Shown: positions 50,678 to 59,828 of the stretch, piece after piece | Layout of the letters: the number at the start of each line of letters is the position of its first letter | Numbering within the stretch: position 1 is the stretch's first letter | Assembly: GCA_019918135.1 (NCBI GenBank) | Contig: WBZZ01003826.1 | Location: forward strand, 25,001-89,000 | Direction of reading: 5' to 3' | DNA length: 64,000 bases | DNA from: Paulinella micropora | Taxonomy: Eukaryota > Cercozoa > Imbricatea > Euglyphida > Paulinellidae | Notes under the pieces: generated by a model | Told to the model about the DNA's origin: nothing | The model's input: only the letters and a program-made list of their open reading frames with translations | Database searches by the model: none | Position numbers and translations under genes: made by a program

Positions 50678-52932
50678 ATGCAAGTGACCAAAAGAAATGG
50701 ATCTCCACAGGCCATTTCGTTCGATAAAATATTGGAAAGAGTTGCTAGTTTGTCCAAAGATCTGCATGCCGTTGACCCGGTCCTTGTGTCCCAGCGCGTC
50801 GTGGCGGGCCTCTACAACCTCGTTCCGACGAGCGAACTTGACGCGCTGGCCGCGTCAACGTGTGCGTCGCTCGCGATTTCTCACCCGGCGTATGGAGACC
50901 TGGGTGGTCGTCTCCTGGCCTCCAACCACGCAAAGCAGTGCCCGCCGACCTTCAGTGCGGCCTGTGAAAAGCTCCGGTGGGGCGTGGACCCGGCTTACAG
51001 CATATTTGTGGACACGCACGCCGGGCAACTAAACTCGTTAATTGATACGCGCCGCAACATGTTGTATGACTACTTTGGTTATTCGACCCTGCTTAAATCT
51101 TACCTGCTCAAAGACAACCAGGGCCGCGCGTGTGAGACGGCCCAGTACATGTGGCTTCGCGTGGCCGTGCATCTGTACCGCCGCGAGTCCAAAGAACCAC
51201 TGAAACGAATTCGAGAAACCTACGATCTCGTGTCAGCGGGTTACTATACCCACGCGTCGCCCACCCTATTTAACAGCGGTCTGAGAAGAGCGGGCCAGCT
51301 TTCCAGCTGCTTCTTGCTTCCTATCAAGGGCGACTCGTTGAGCGACATCTATGACACGATCAAAGACGTTGCTCTTATCAGCAAGGGAGGGGGTGGGCTG
51401 GGCGTTCACCTTGGTTGTGTGAGAAGCAAGGGCTCCCTGATACGCAGCACGGGCGGAGCATCAGACGGTGTTATACCCTTGTGCAAAGTGTTGAACGAGA
51501 CCGCTCGCTACGCGAACCAGGCAGGCAAGAGACGGGGTGCTGTAGCAGTGTATCTGCCAATTCATCACACAGACGTCTTCGAGCTTTTGGAACTTAAACG
51601 AGTTACTGGCTCCGAAGAACTACGAGCCCGAGACCTGTTTTTAGGGCTGACAGTGCCAGACTTGTTTATGGAGCGTGTAGAACGAGACGAAATCTGGAGT
51701 CTTTTTTGCCCGGACGAGACGGGCGTAGGTGACCTGGACGCACTCTACGGCAAGGAGTTCGAGTCCCAGTACACGCGGGCCGAGAGGCTGGGCCTGGGGA
51801 GGCGTACCTTCAAAGCTCGTGATCTCTGGAGCGCTGTCTGCCGTGCGCAGATCGAGTCGGGCGGCGTTCCTTACATCATGTACAAGGACGCAGTGAATGC
51901 CAAGTCAAACCAAAAAAAACCTGGGCACGATTCGCTGCAGCAATTTGTGCGCAGAAGTGGTTCAATACAGCTCGCCGCTCGAGCACAGTGTTTGTAATTT
52001 GGCCAGTTTGGCGCTGCCCAAGTTCGTGTCGGATGATCGCAAGTCCTTTAATTTCGAGCTGCTGCGGTCGTGCGTGCGTGTAGCAATCAGAAATCTCGAC
52101 ACTGTGGTCGATATTTCGGAATACCCTACGGAGGAAGCCAGACGCAGCAACCTCTTGCATCGTTCGGTGGCCCTTGGTGTCAACGGCCTGGCCGACGTGT
52201 TTGCTTTGCTCAAGATGCCGTTCGACTCTGTGGAGGCACAAAAGCTCAATGTCAAGATAGCACACGAGCTGTATTACGCCGCATTATGGGCTTCGAGTGA
52301 ACTGGCACAGGAGAAGGGTGCTTACAAGAGTTTCGGCGGGTCTCCCGCTAGCCAAGGGCTCTTGCAGTTCGATCTATGGAACAAGCCACAGACGGACGAC
52401 CGCTGGGACTCGCTCCGCCAGCGCATTACCAAGTATGGACTGCGAAACTCGCAGCTAATTGCCTACATGCCAACCGCCACGACCGCTCAAATCCTGGGCA
52501 ATTTCGAATCGTTTGAGCCTCCCCACTCGAACCTATTCGTGCGCCGCGTGCTCTCTGGCGAACACATCGTGTGGAACAAGCACCTGGTTTCCGAGTTAGA
52601 AGAGCGCGGGCTCTGGAACGAGCAGCTCAGGGCTAAAATCATTGCCGACGGCGGTTCTGTGCAAGGATGCAACCTTCCCGAAGACATCAAAAACATCTAC
52701 AAAAATGTTGGGAAGTTCCCTTGCGAGTGCAGCTGCACTTGGCGGCCGACCGCGCGCGTTTGTGTGCGGCTCACAGTCGCTCAACTTGCACGTGACAAAT
52801 CCCACTGAGCGCAGAGTCAGCAGCGCTTTGTTCTATGCCTGGCAGCTCGGTCTCAAAACTACGTATTACATACGAACCCAGGCCGCTAGCAAGGCCCTGG
52901 GACCGGCCGACTGTGTTGTCTGTGTAGCCTGA
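50678..52932 (+). CDS. Ribonucleotide reductase large subunit region
   Basis: Class Ia R1-like. ATP cone at the N-terminus (KRNGSPQAISFDKI), HASPTLFNSG and QLSSCFLL (first active-site Cys), GGGLGVHLG, later NLCAEVV (active-site N-x-C-x-E), MPTATTAQILGNFE, and a C-terminal CVVC that in R1 proteins is the redox pair. It supplies deoxynucleotides for viral DNA synthesis. No small subunit is seen in the window. The region is broken (about two breaks), so it is a fossil of the element. Confidence 0.88.
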
Positions 52933-52943
52933 ATCCTTTTTAA

Positions 52944-53693
52944 TTAAACAAAATCTTCCTCGATTTGCATGGCACTGGAGTCCGCTCCCGAGTCTTCCTT
53001 GAACGACACACCGAAGGCCTCTTCTTCGGTCAGGCTAATGTCCGGGTAAGGCAGACCTTCTGCGATTTTTCGCAGCTGGACTATCTTGAAGCCCAGCGAC
53101 ACTTTCTCCTGGCGCGAAAAGAGGGTGGTCACTTGGACTAGGCATCGGACGACGTCGCCCTTGGCAATCGACTGGTTGTCTCCCTCTCCTCCCAGGATCT
53201 TGGCGCCCGTCAGCGTGCAGCTCAGGCGCGCGGGCCACGCCCTGTCGCTCTTGGCGCTGGTGCGAGGACGGGTACAGGCCTGGTAGTAAGACTTGATCTG
53301 TTCGTCTGTTTTAGCCAGAGGGCCGCTTCGTTTAACGGTAGGCAGCAGCTTGTCCCTGGCTTGCACAACCAGCGCGCACATTCTTTCGTCAATGGCCTTG
53401 ACAGTTTGGTAGGCCTCCAGTACACTTGAATGGGTCGTGGCCTCGCGGAAGGAAAGGTCGACCGTCACCTTCTTGGAGTCCTGGAAGCTCGAAGGGTCGT
53501 AGGCCACGACCAGCGGCTGCAGCAAAAGGGTCGGGGCTTTCCCTTCGTACACGACGTTGGCGAACACAGAACCATAAGCCGCGCGCGGTTCGCCTTTCAG
53601 CACAATCTTCGGCAGGTCCTCGGCCGGGTTGAACTTGACCGCCAGCTGCTTGCCATTGTTCGCGCCCGTGCCCTTGATTAGTTGAACAGACAT
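52944..53693 (-). CDS. Candidate ssDNA-binding protein
   Basis: 249 residues from ATG at 53693 (MSVQLIKG); convergent with the RNR region. Beta-rich text in the middle and a late RCLVQVTTLFSRQEKVSLGFKIVQLRKI recall the OB-fold of viral/T7-like SSBs, and the protein ends in an acidic, aromatic-tipped tail (MQIEEDFV) as many SSBs do. It lies beside the clamp gene and is divergent from it. Assignment is by pattern only. Confidence 0.4.
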   Translation of the reverse strand: MSVQLIKGTGANNGKQLAVKFNPAEDLPKIVLKGEPRAAYGSVFANVVYEGKAPTLLLQPLVVAYDPSSFQDSKKVTVDLSFREATTHSSVLEAYQTVKAIDERMCALVVQARDKLLPTVKRSGPLAKTDEQIKSYYQACTRPRTSAKSDRAWPARLSCTLTGAKILGGEGDNQSIAKGDVVRCLVQVTTLFSRQEKVSLGFKIVQLRKIAEGLPYPDISLTEEEAFGVSFKEDSGADSSAMQIEEDFV

Positions 53694-53856
53694 TTGACTT
53701 TTCTGTGCGTGTCTCACTGGACGCGGATGCTCCCTCCACTCGCCCCAATTTAAAGTGACCCAATTCAAATCAGGAGGACCCAAAAAAGGAAATGGGTTGG
53801 AAAAGGTGCTAGGTCCTCTTTTTACCTTTGCGCCCTCACTTTCCCAAACTCCATCA

Positions 53857-54852
53857 ATGTCCCTAGTCTTTCTCTGGCGCACCAAGAGCGGCGGGCCTTC
53901 GTTCCGCCGGGCGATCGAGTGTCTGGCGCCGGTCCTGCTCGAGGCAAGAATCGATGCCTCGCCGTCCGGCCTCGAGCTCGTCGGCGTCGCCGACTGCGTG
54001 AGCGCCGAGCTGTCTGTGCCCTTTTCTGCCGAGGGGGCCGAAGGCGACTATGTCCAGTTTGGCTCTGGCAAGGTACGCGCAGTGTTTTGCATCGATCTCA
54101 AAGAAGTCGCTAACTGGCTCACGCAGTACCGACCCGAGATGACCCTGGAGCTCTCGCTGGACAACGACAACCAGTTGAACCTCAAGATGTTCAACGAAAG
54201 CAGGAGTTTCGAACACAGCAGTGCCCTGTCCAACCTGCGCGTGCCGGCGGACATGGTCGCGATGGACGGTAACGCCACCAGGTGCGACCAGCTGGCCGAT
54301 GTGAGCTCGACCGCGCTGTGTGTGGTGGCCAGGCACCACCACAAGACCAATTCGCACGCGCGCTTCTACGTCGCCGGCGACCGACTGGTCACCGAGTCCT
54401 GTTTGCTCGACGTCTCGGAACAGCGCAAGAGCAGCACTTACCTGTCAGGAGTCGTTTCGCACACCGAAGTCGAGCGGCCCAAGATGCGCGCCGACCCGAA
54501 CGGCCAGGCAGGCGACGGGCTTTTCTATTCGCTGGACACGGTCACGAAGATTCTCAAGGCCTCGAGTTTCCAGGAACGCAAGAAGGGGCGCGTGATGCTC
54601 GGGCTCAACAAGGACGGGCCGCTCGTGCTGGTGTTTAGTCGTGGCGCGAGCTACCTGAAATTCGCCATCGTCTCGTCCAGCGCCGCTGCCGAAGAAGAAG
54701 AGCAACCCACGGTCGAGCCGCCCGAGCCGCTCGAGCGGCAGGAGAGCGGGTGCGTGCCGAAAGTGATTAAGCGCAAAAACAAGCAGTCCTCGTCCGCGCG
54801 CGTCAAGAAGCAGAAAGTAGACGCAGTCCCGGAAGCCGCGAAAGGCGCTTGA
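53857..54852 (+). CDS. PCNA-like sliding clamp
   Basis: About 331 residues; ATG at 53857 (MSLVFLWR). It follows the PCNA plan: FRRAIECLAPVLLEARIDASPSGLELVGVA-type start, SGKVRAVFCIDLKEVANWL, LELSLDNDNQLNLKM, and a second domain with FYVAGDR and ATTACHMENT of a beta-strand KGRVMLGLN...YLKFAIV at the end. An extra C-terminal ~60 residues are acidic, then basic (KRKNKQSS, VKKQKV). It would tether the PIP-bearing polymerase at 21993. Confidence 0.7.
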   Translation: MSLVFLWRTKSGGPSFRRAIECLAPVLLEARIDASPSGLELVGVADCVSAELSVPFSAEGAEGDYVQFGSGKVRAVFCIDLKEVANWLTQYRPEMTLELSLDNDNQLNLKMFNESRSFEHSSALSNLRVPADMVAMDGNATRCDQLADVSSTALCVVARHHHKTNSHARFYVAGDRLVTESCLLDVSEQRKSSTYLSGVVSHTEVERPKMRADPNGQAGDGLFYSLDTVTKILKASSFQERKKGRVMLGLNKDGPLVLVFSRGASYLKFAIVSSSAAAEEEEQPTVEPPEPLERQESGCVPKVIKRKNKQSSSARVKKQKVDAVPEAAKGA

Positions 54853-54863
54853 CGACGTAGGCT

Positions 54864-55300
54864 TTGCCTTGGTTAGGCCCAATAAAGTGTTTCTGTGTTG
54901 GCTGTCTCTTGGCTAGAGGTAGCACCCAGTCCCGGACCCCTCCTACCTGCCGGAATTCCGAAATGGTCATGCTGCCTCCGTACTCGAGCGAGCTGCCCGT
55001 GGCGTACGCACCCGTCAAGGGCTACCTGTACGTCTTCGGCCTCTTTTGTACACCGGCCTGTGCGTGGGCCTTTGTCAGCTACGGCGTGCCGGAACCTCTG
55101 CGCTCGCAGGCCGGAGAATTGCTCCACTCATACTTGCGCCTGAATCTCCGTCAGCAACTGATAAGGCCAGCCCCGAACCACCTCCCGTCCTCGCGTGCAC
55201 TCGGGTGGCCGCAGTGCAGGCAGAGCCTCTTGCGGTGTATCTCTGTGCCTTCCATTTTTCTCGCCTTTGTCGCAGAGAGAGAGAGCGGAGGGAGCCAAGA
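54864..55300 (+). CDS. VLTF2-like zinc-finger protein (tentative)
   Basis: The reading has CFCVGC, then about 40 residues on GYLYVFGLFCTPACAWAFVSYGVP, matching the CxxC ... GxFCxxxCA plan of the poxvirus A1L/VLTF2-like late transcription factor of large DNA viruses. The C-terminus is unclear beyond about 55230. It lies next to the VLTF3-like gene, which supports the call. Confidence 0.45.
54881..54900 (+). terminator. AATAAA plus GT-rich 3'-end signal after the clamp gene
   Basis: AATAAAGTGTTTCTGTGTTG, 29 bases after the clamp stop: canonical polyadenylation hexamer followed by a GT-rich stretch. It suggests host-type mRNA 3' processing. Confidence 0.5.
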
Positions 55301-55387
55301 AAACGAATTGCACTGCCCTGATTTAAATCAGGGCGCTGTTGAGGATTCATTTCCCCTCTCCCTTCGCCAGGCACACAAGTGCGGTGG

Positions 55388-56242
55388 ATGTGCGACCACG
55401 AATTCGTCTTCAACCAAGAAACGAGCGGGACCTTTTGCAAGAAATGCGGTCTGGTAGGGAGAGAGCACTCGCTGTACGGGGCGAACCAGTTCTTGGTGAA
55501 TGGCCGGATGCGGGGGGACGAGGGCGAAATGACGGAGCAGCCAAGGCGCCCGCAGGGTTATACCCGTTTATCGAGATTTCGCGAGATTACACGACAGGTG
55601 TTTGGGCTGAGGGGGGTTCATCAGAAGCCGCTAGTCAGCCAGGCCTTGCTGCAGCTGGCGAGAGATCTCTGCCACAAGTGGAGAGTGAATGGCACGGAGA
55701 TTACCCCGTTGAAGTTGATCTATCTGTTCAAAAAGAGTCGTCTCGGCCCACTTTCGCTGGACCGAGCGGCTTGCCTCGCTTATCTTCTCGGCGGCTCGAA
55801 GGACAGGCTGACGCGCGGGGCCGAGCCCACCCGCGAAGTGCTCCGAGACCTCGAGACGCTGTTCCGTCGCGTGGATGGGGCGTGGCCGACGGTGAGGGCG
55901 CTGCTCAAGGCCCGTTTCGGTTGGTCCCGTGTCTGCTTTATCAATTATCCTTCGCTTCTCAGAGCACTGCTAGAACTCATGCAACAGCCCGCGCTCGCCG
56001 CGCGCGTGCCGCCGCTCTTGCAGAGCGAAAGCAGGCACCGGCAGACGGCGATCTGGGCAGCCATCTGCCAGACACTGAACTTTCCCTTTTTACCCATCAC
56101 CGGCAACCTGCTGACCCCGCCCGATGGCAACGCCAGGCCGAGAGAGAGCCATCTTCTCGGTTCCAAGCCGCTCCGCAACAAACGGAAGAAGGCGCGTCGC
56201 GCGACTGCTGTGCATGGTGGATTTAAATCCTCTCGATTTTAA
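55388..56242 (+). CDS. VLTF3-like late transcription factor
   Basis: About 284 residues from ATG at 55388 (MCDHEF). N-terminal zinc ribbon C...CKKCGLV; then RLSRFREITRQVFG, a basic-helical middle, CFINYPSLLRALLELM and RQTAIWAAICQTL. These fit the poxvirus A2L/VLTF3 family (ribbon, RxxxFxE.xxQ, NYxxxLxxLL, IWxxIC), a hallmark of Nucleocytoviricota that drives late transcription. A TFIIB-type ribbon was considered, but the cyclin folds are not evident. Confidence 0.6.
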   Translation: MCDHEFVFNQETSGTFCKKCGLVGREHSLYGANQFLVNGRMRGDEGEMTEQPRRPQGYTRLSRFREITRQVFGLRGVHQKPLVSQALLQLARDLCHKWRVNGTEITPLKLIYLFKKSRLGPLSLDRAACLAYLLGGSKDRLTRGAEPTREVLRDLETLFRRVDGAWPTVRALLKARFGWSRVCFINYPSLLRALLELMQQPALAARVPPLLQSESRHRQTAIWAAICQTLNFPFLPITGNLLTPPDGNARPRESHLLGSKPLRNKRKKARRATAVHGGFKSSRF

Positions 56243-56287
56243 TCACTGAGTAAAAAAAAGAGGGTAGCCATATTAACAGAAAACACG

Positions 56288-58486
56288 ATGGACACGCTGC
56301 ACGCCACGGAGCGGAAAGAGATCGCGAAGCCGGACGTCAAAGTGGCGCCGGGCCACGGCGAGCTCGCCGCGTGGGGCAAGAAGGCGGGAGTTCCCCTTGC
56401 CAGAGGGCTTCCGGCCGTCAAGTTTACTGCCACTGTCTGGCGCAAGTACCGGTCGTCGTTTGTGGCGGGCCTCGACAAGCTCGTGAAGCTCTCGGCCAAA
56501 CAGTACCAGGCGCTGCTGGGCAGGGTCCGCCTGTCCGCGCTCGGCGTGGACGCGTCGCGCTTCGAGCGCTCGGCCGAGCTGGAGGGAATTATCGAGTTTT
56601 GGACGGAGCACTGGGGCGACTACTTTATCTTTCCCAAGAACAGCAAGATGCGGGTGGGCGATTTCCTCCGGAAGACCCACACGGGCTTGCAGGGCTCTGG
56701 GTCCCTTTTCACGTCGAACGAAGGAGGGCGCGCGGCCTTTCGGGTGAGCGACGACCTCCGCCGGCTGCCCACCGGCGACGACTGGGAGGGCGGCGAGCTG
56801 ACGTTCAGGCAGGCCCTCTACGGCCCGCACGAGGGCTCGGTCGAAGGCTGCGACGGCAACACGAAACCGCTCCGTGACTGCCTGCTCGCGCACTGCCGGA
56901 TGTTCTTGCGCTACCCCGACGACGTCCTTAGCTACGCAAAAGTGCTCAATGACCTGGTGGACGCGGTAGCTCCCGGCGCCAAGACCAGGCACCAGAGCTA
57001 CACTGAATTCAGGCAGTGGCTGCTCGGTGGCGAGGACGCCAAGGGCAACCTGCAGACCCCCTTTGGGCTGGAGGTCGCGCGCTTCGTGCTGCAGAACGGG
57101 TTGTTCAGCGACCCGAACATGAGCGCCGGCACGGCGAAAAGAACGAAAGAAAACCGGACCGAAAAGATGGAGCACCAACACGCCATCCACGAGGAGACCT
57201 GGCTGGCTTGGCTCGACTCGCTGTACCAGGCCCTGCTGGCGGAGAGCGCGGGCGTGCACCAGGCCCCTGACTCGCCTTTTCTGCCCGCGCCGGACAGGCC
57301 CTTGTGGGGGCTGGAGGCGGTTTTCCTGATGGCCGCGCTGGGCATGCGAGGGGTCGAGGTAGTCAAGTTTTCTGACTTGGAAGCGCTGGACGAAAAGCAG
57401 CAACAGGAAAGGGTCTTCTCCAGCATCGCGCTCAGCCGCTACGTCTCACAGCGAGGCCAAGCCAAGAAGGGCTGGCTGACCTACGACCCGCCGGAAGACG
57501 ACAGCGACGAATGGGTGCTGGCGGCCGTGCCCAAGCCGATTGGTCTGCTGACTGCCGACACCAACTGCATCCTGCAGATCTTTATGCACATGCGCGCGCT
57601 CATAGACAGACACCTCGAGTACCGCGCACTCAACTCGGGCGGCCAGAAACTCAGGCCGGCCGACCGCCCGCCGTCCGACTACACTTCGACCGCCGACCTG
57701 CCGCCGCCGCAGCAGCAACAGCCACCGCAACAACCGCCCAAGAAGAAGAAGCAAAAGACGGCCGCCGTCTCCGCCTGGGCCAAGCGTGTCCTGGACCGGC
57801 CCGCCGGCACGAGCGCAGTGGCCGCGCTAGGCAACGCCGAGGCCATGACCGTGCTGAACGGAGCAGGCCTAAAACGATGCTTTGACTACCTCATGAAGCA
57901 CTACTTAGACTTTACTGGCGAAAAAGACAAGCCCTTGGGCAACAAACACCTGCTCCGCGCACTCTACGGTGAAGTGGCCTATGCGTTGTATGGCGAAGGC
58001 TCCCTGGTCAGCAGGCCGCTGTTTTTGAGCCGAGTGTTGGCGCACGCGAATCAGGACCTGAACTCGCAGCTTTTCTATCAAACGGTGTTTCTTGTGCGGC
58101 GCGAGACCCCGCTGCTCGACACGGTGACGGACGTGAACGTCAAGAAACTGATCCAGGACCTGATGCTGCAGTCGAGCAGGCTGGCGGCCCAGTACCGGGA
58201 GGCGCTGGGCGCTCTGCCACGGCCCGCGCCGCCGCCACCGCCGGCCGCGGCCGCGGCCGAGCACGAGACCAAGCACGAGGCCTTGAAAAGGAGAGCTGTC
58301 GCCTTTTTTAACCTGCACAAGGCGGAGAACCTGGCCAGGCTGAGGTACCCAGCGTTCTGGCGCGGGCCGCACCAGCACACTTTCCCGTTCGCCCCGGCCA
58401 CCCGTTTCGCCAGCCTAGTCAGCGACCTGCTGGACAGGTCGGCGCCGCCGGAACAATTGAACACAATGTTTGCTGAGCTGATTTAA
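56288..58486 (+). CDS. Tyrosine recombinase/protelomerase-like protein
   Basis: 732 residues, looks whole. LMAALGMRGVEVVKF near 350-360 supplies an R in the setting of catalytic Arg I (RxxE). After a Pro/Gln/Lys-rich linker (about 470-490) comes LGNKHLLRALYG near 550-558 (H-x-x-R), then LAHANQDLNSQLFYQTV near 584-600 (H/W position and a Tyr). This R...HxxR...H...Y order, the long N-terminal helical region and the total length fit telomere resolvases (protelomerases), which cut palindromes and seal hairpin ends; a plain tyrosine recombinase is the alternative. Its presence in an element full of palindromes is suggestive. Confidence 0.5.
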   Translation: MDTLHATERKEIAKPDVKVAPGHGELAAWGKKAGVPLARGLPAVKFTATVWRKYRSSFVAGLDKLVKLSAKQYQALLGRVRLSALGVDASRFERSAELEGIIEFWTEHWGDYFIFPKNSKMRVGDFLRKTHTGLQGSGSLFTSNEGGRAAFRVSDDLRRLPTGDDWEGGELTFRQALYGPHEGSVEGCDGNTKPLRDCLLAHCRMFLRYPDDVLSYAKVLNDLVDAVAPGAKTRHQSYTEFRQWLLGGEDAKGNLQTPFGLEVARFVLQNGLFSDPNMSAGTAKRTKENRTEKMEHQHAIHEETWLAWLDSLYQALLAESAGVHQAPDSPFLPAPDRPLWGLEAVFLMAALGMRGVEVVKFSDLEALDEKQQQERVFSSIALSRYVSQRGQAKKGWLTYDPPEDDSDEWVLAAVPKPIGLLTADTNCILQIFMHMRALIDRHLEYRALNSGGQKLRPADRPPSDYTSTADLPPPQQQQPPQQPPKKKKQKTAAVSAWAKRVLDRPAGTSAVAALGNAEAMTVLNGAGLKRCFDYLMKHYLDFTGEKDKPLGNKHLLRALYGEVAYALYGEGSLVSRPLFLSRVLAHANQDLNSQLFYQTVFLVRRETPLLDTVTDVNVKKLIQDLMLQSSRLAAQYREALGALPRPAPPPPPAAAAAEHETKHEALKRRAVAFFNLHKAENLARLRYPAFWRGPHQHTFPFAPATRFASLVSDLLDRSAPPEQLNTMFAELI

Positions 58487-58613
58487 ATCGAGTGGTCCCG
58501 GCCGGGTAAATTGATCTTCTAGAAAGCAGTTTCTCTGCGTGCCGTCGGTTACTTTTTTACCTAGCGTGACCAGCTCAGAACTTGTCTCGAAGCGAAGACA
58601 AGAAGTCAAAAAC

Positions 58614-59220
58614 ATGACGACCATCAGGACCACGCCCTTTGGAGAAATTTCGCTGGTGGACGCCGTCCACCAGAAATATGGCTGGGACCGCAGCCGCTGC
58701 GCCGCCCGGGTAAAACGGCACTTTGAGCTGTGGCCGTACAAAAAAGAAAGCGCACAACGACATGTCTTCAAGAACCGCGGAGGGCGCAAGGACGGGACGT
58801 GGGTTGCAAAACCGCAGGTGGCCGCAGACATCGTTGCTTCACTGGTGCACGATTTTGGCCGCAAAACGCGATCAGCCCCTGGGACAGTCCTCCGGCCGCG
58901 AGATCAGCCCCTTGTAGAAGTCATCCCCGCTCTCACGCGCGATGGCCAAAGCATCGTCGACGCTTCGGCAATTCTGGCTGAGGTGGGACCAGACACAGCA
59001 GCAGCCCTCCTCCCGGCTGCGAACGAGGCACAGACTACAATTGCGGTCCTGGCCGAAATTGAGACATGGGGACCGCTGCTGTCTCCCTGCCCGAATACGA
59101 GTTCAGCGGGAGCGAAGAAGAGCCACTTACAGATCAAGGACAGCATGACGAAGAAGGTTGGGTCGATTTGTCTGAAGGTTACATACACAAGTTTTTTTAA
59201 ATTAGTCGTGTGTTGTATAA
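58614..59220 (+). CDS. Short DNA-binding-like protein, unknown
   Basis: ATG at 58614 (MTTIRTTPFGEISLVDAV). The first ~90 residues (QKYGWDRSRCAARVKRHF, KNRGGRKDGTWV) look like a compact basic DNA-binding domain. The later part is low in clear motifs and its end is uncertain; AATAAA lies at about 59219. Confidence 0.4.
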
Positions 59221-59792
59221 TAAAGGCTAGCATTGAAACGAGGCAGAAAGAGCAGGCCGGTCTCGAACGCCCCGGTCCGCCACAGGAAGCGCTCCCACTT
59301 GTTTCGCTGCACTACCTCCCAGCCGGTGCGCCGGTACGCCTCTAGGAAGTGAAACGTTGGCACATAGGCCAGCACGACCGTTTGTTCGCGCCTGTCCCGT
59401 CTGGCAGGGTAAGAAGTCCGGCCCAGCGCCCTGACGGCCTCCGGGAGTGTCACCAGTTCATGGCGGTGCTTGGCGCAGAAGTGTTCGGTGCACAGGTTCT
59501 GTGAGTAGATCGCAGACAGGCGCTCGAAGCAGATCTTGTCTGCTTTCTTTTCCACGCGGGCCAGCAGCATGTTGAAGTTCTTGATCTTGAAGGAAAAAGT
59601 CGTGTTGAGCAGGCGGCGCAGGCCCTCGAACTCTGTGTGCGCTTCAGCCACAGCCTTGCGCCGCTTCCGTGGCCTGGGGCGGATGAAGCAGTTCGTGTAG
59701 CGCCGGAGGTAGGCCACCGAGCGCGCCTGTTCGCCCGGGCCGAGCCAGGCCAGGACTTCTGTCACCAGGTCACTTGGAAGCCGGTCTAGCAT
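59202..59792 (-). CDS. Unknown protein with F-box-like start
   Basis: 196 residues, start ATG at 59792. It opens LPSDLVTEVLAWLGPGEQARSV, a helical pattern like a short F-box, then a basic PRPRKRRK and a Cys/His segment (CTEHFCAKHRHEL). Convergent with the preceding gene. No family certain. Confidence 0.45.
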   Translation of the reverse strand: MLDRLPSDLVTEVLAWLGPGEQARSVAYLRRYTNCFIRPRPRKRRKAVAEAHTEFEGLRRLLNTTFSFKIKNFNMLLARVEKKADKICFERLSAIYSQNLCTEHFCAKHRHELVTLPEAVRALGRTSYPARRDRREQTVVLAYVPTFHFLEAYRRTGWEVVQRNKWERFLWRTGAFETGLLFLPRFNASLYYTTHD

Positions 59793-59828
59793 GTCCCTCT
59801 TTCACTTAAAAAGAGGGGGGTCATAAGA

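Noticed and set aside
55388-56242. TFIIB-like factor
   Set aside because: The zinc ribbon alone fits, but the rest matches the VLTF3 plan better than two cyclin folds.
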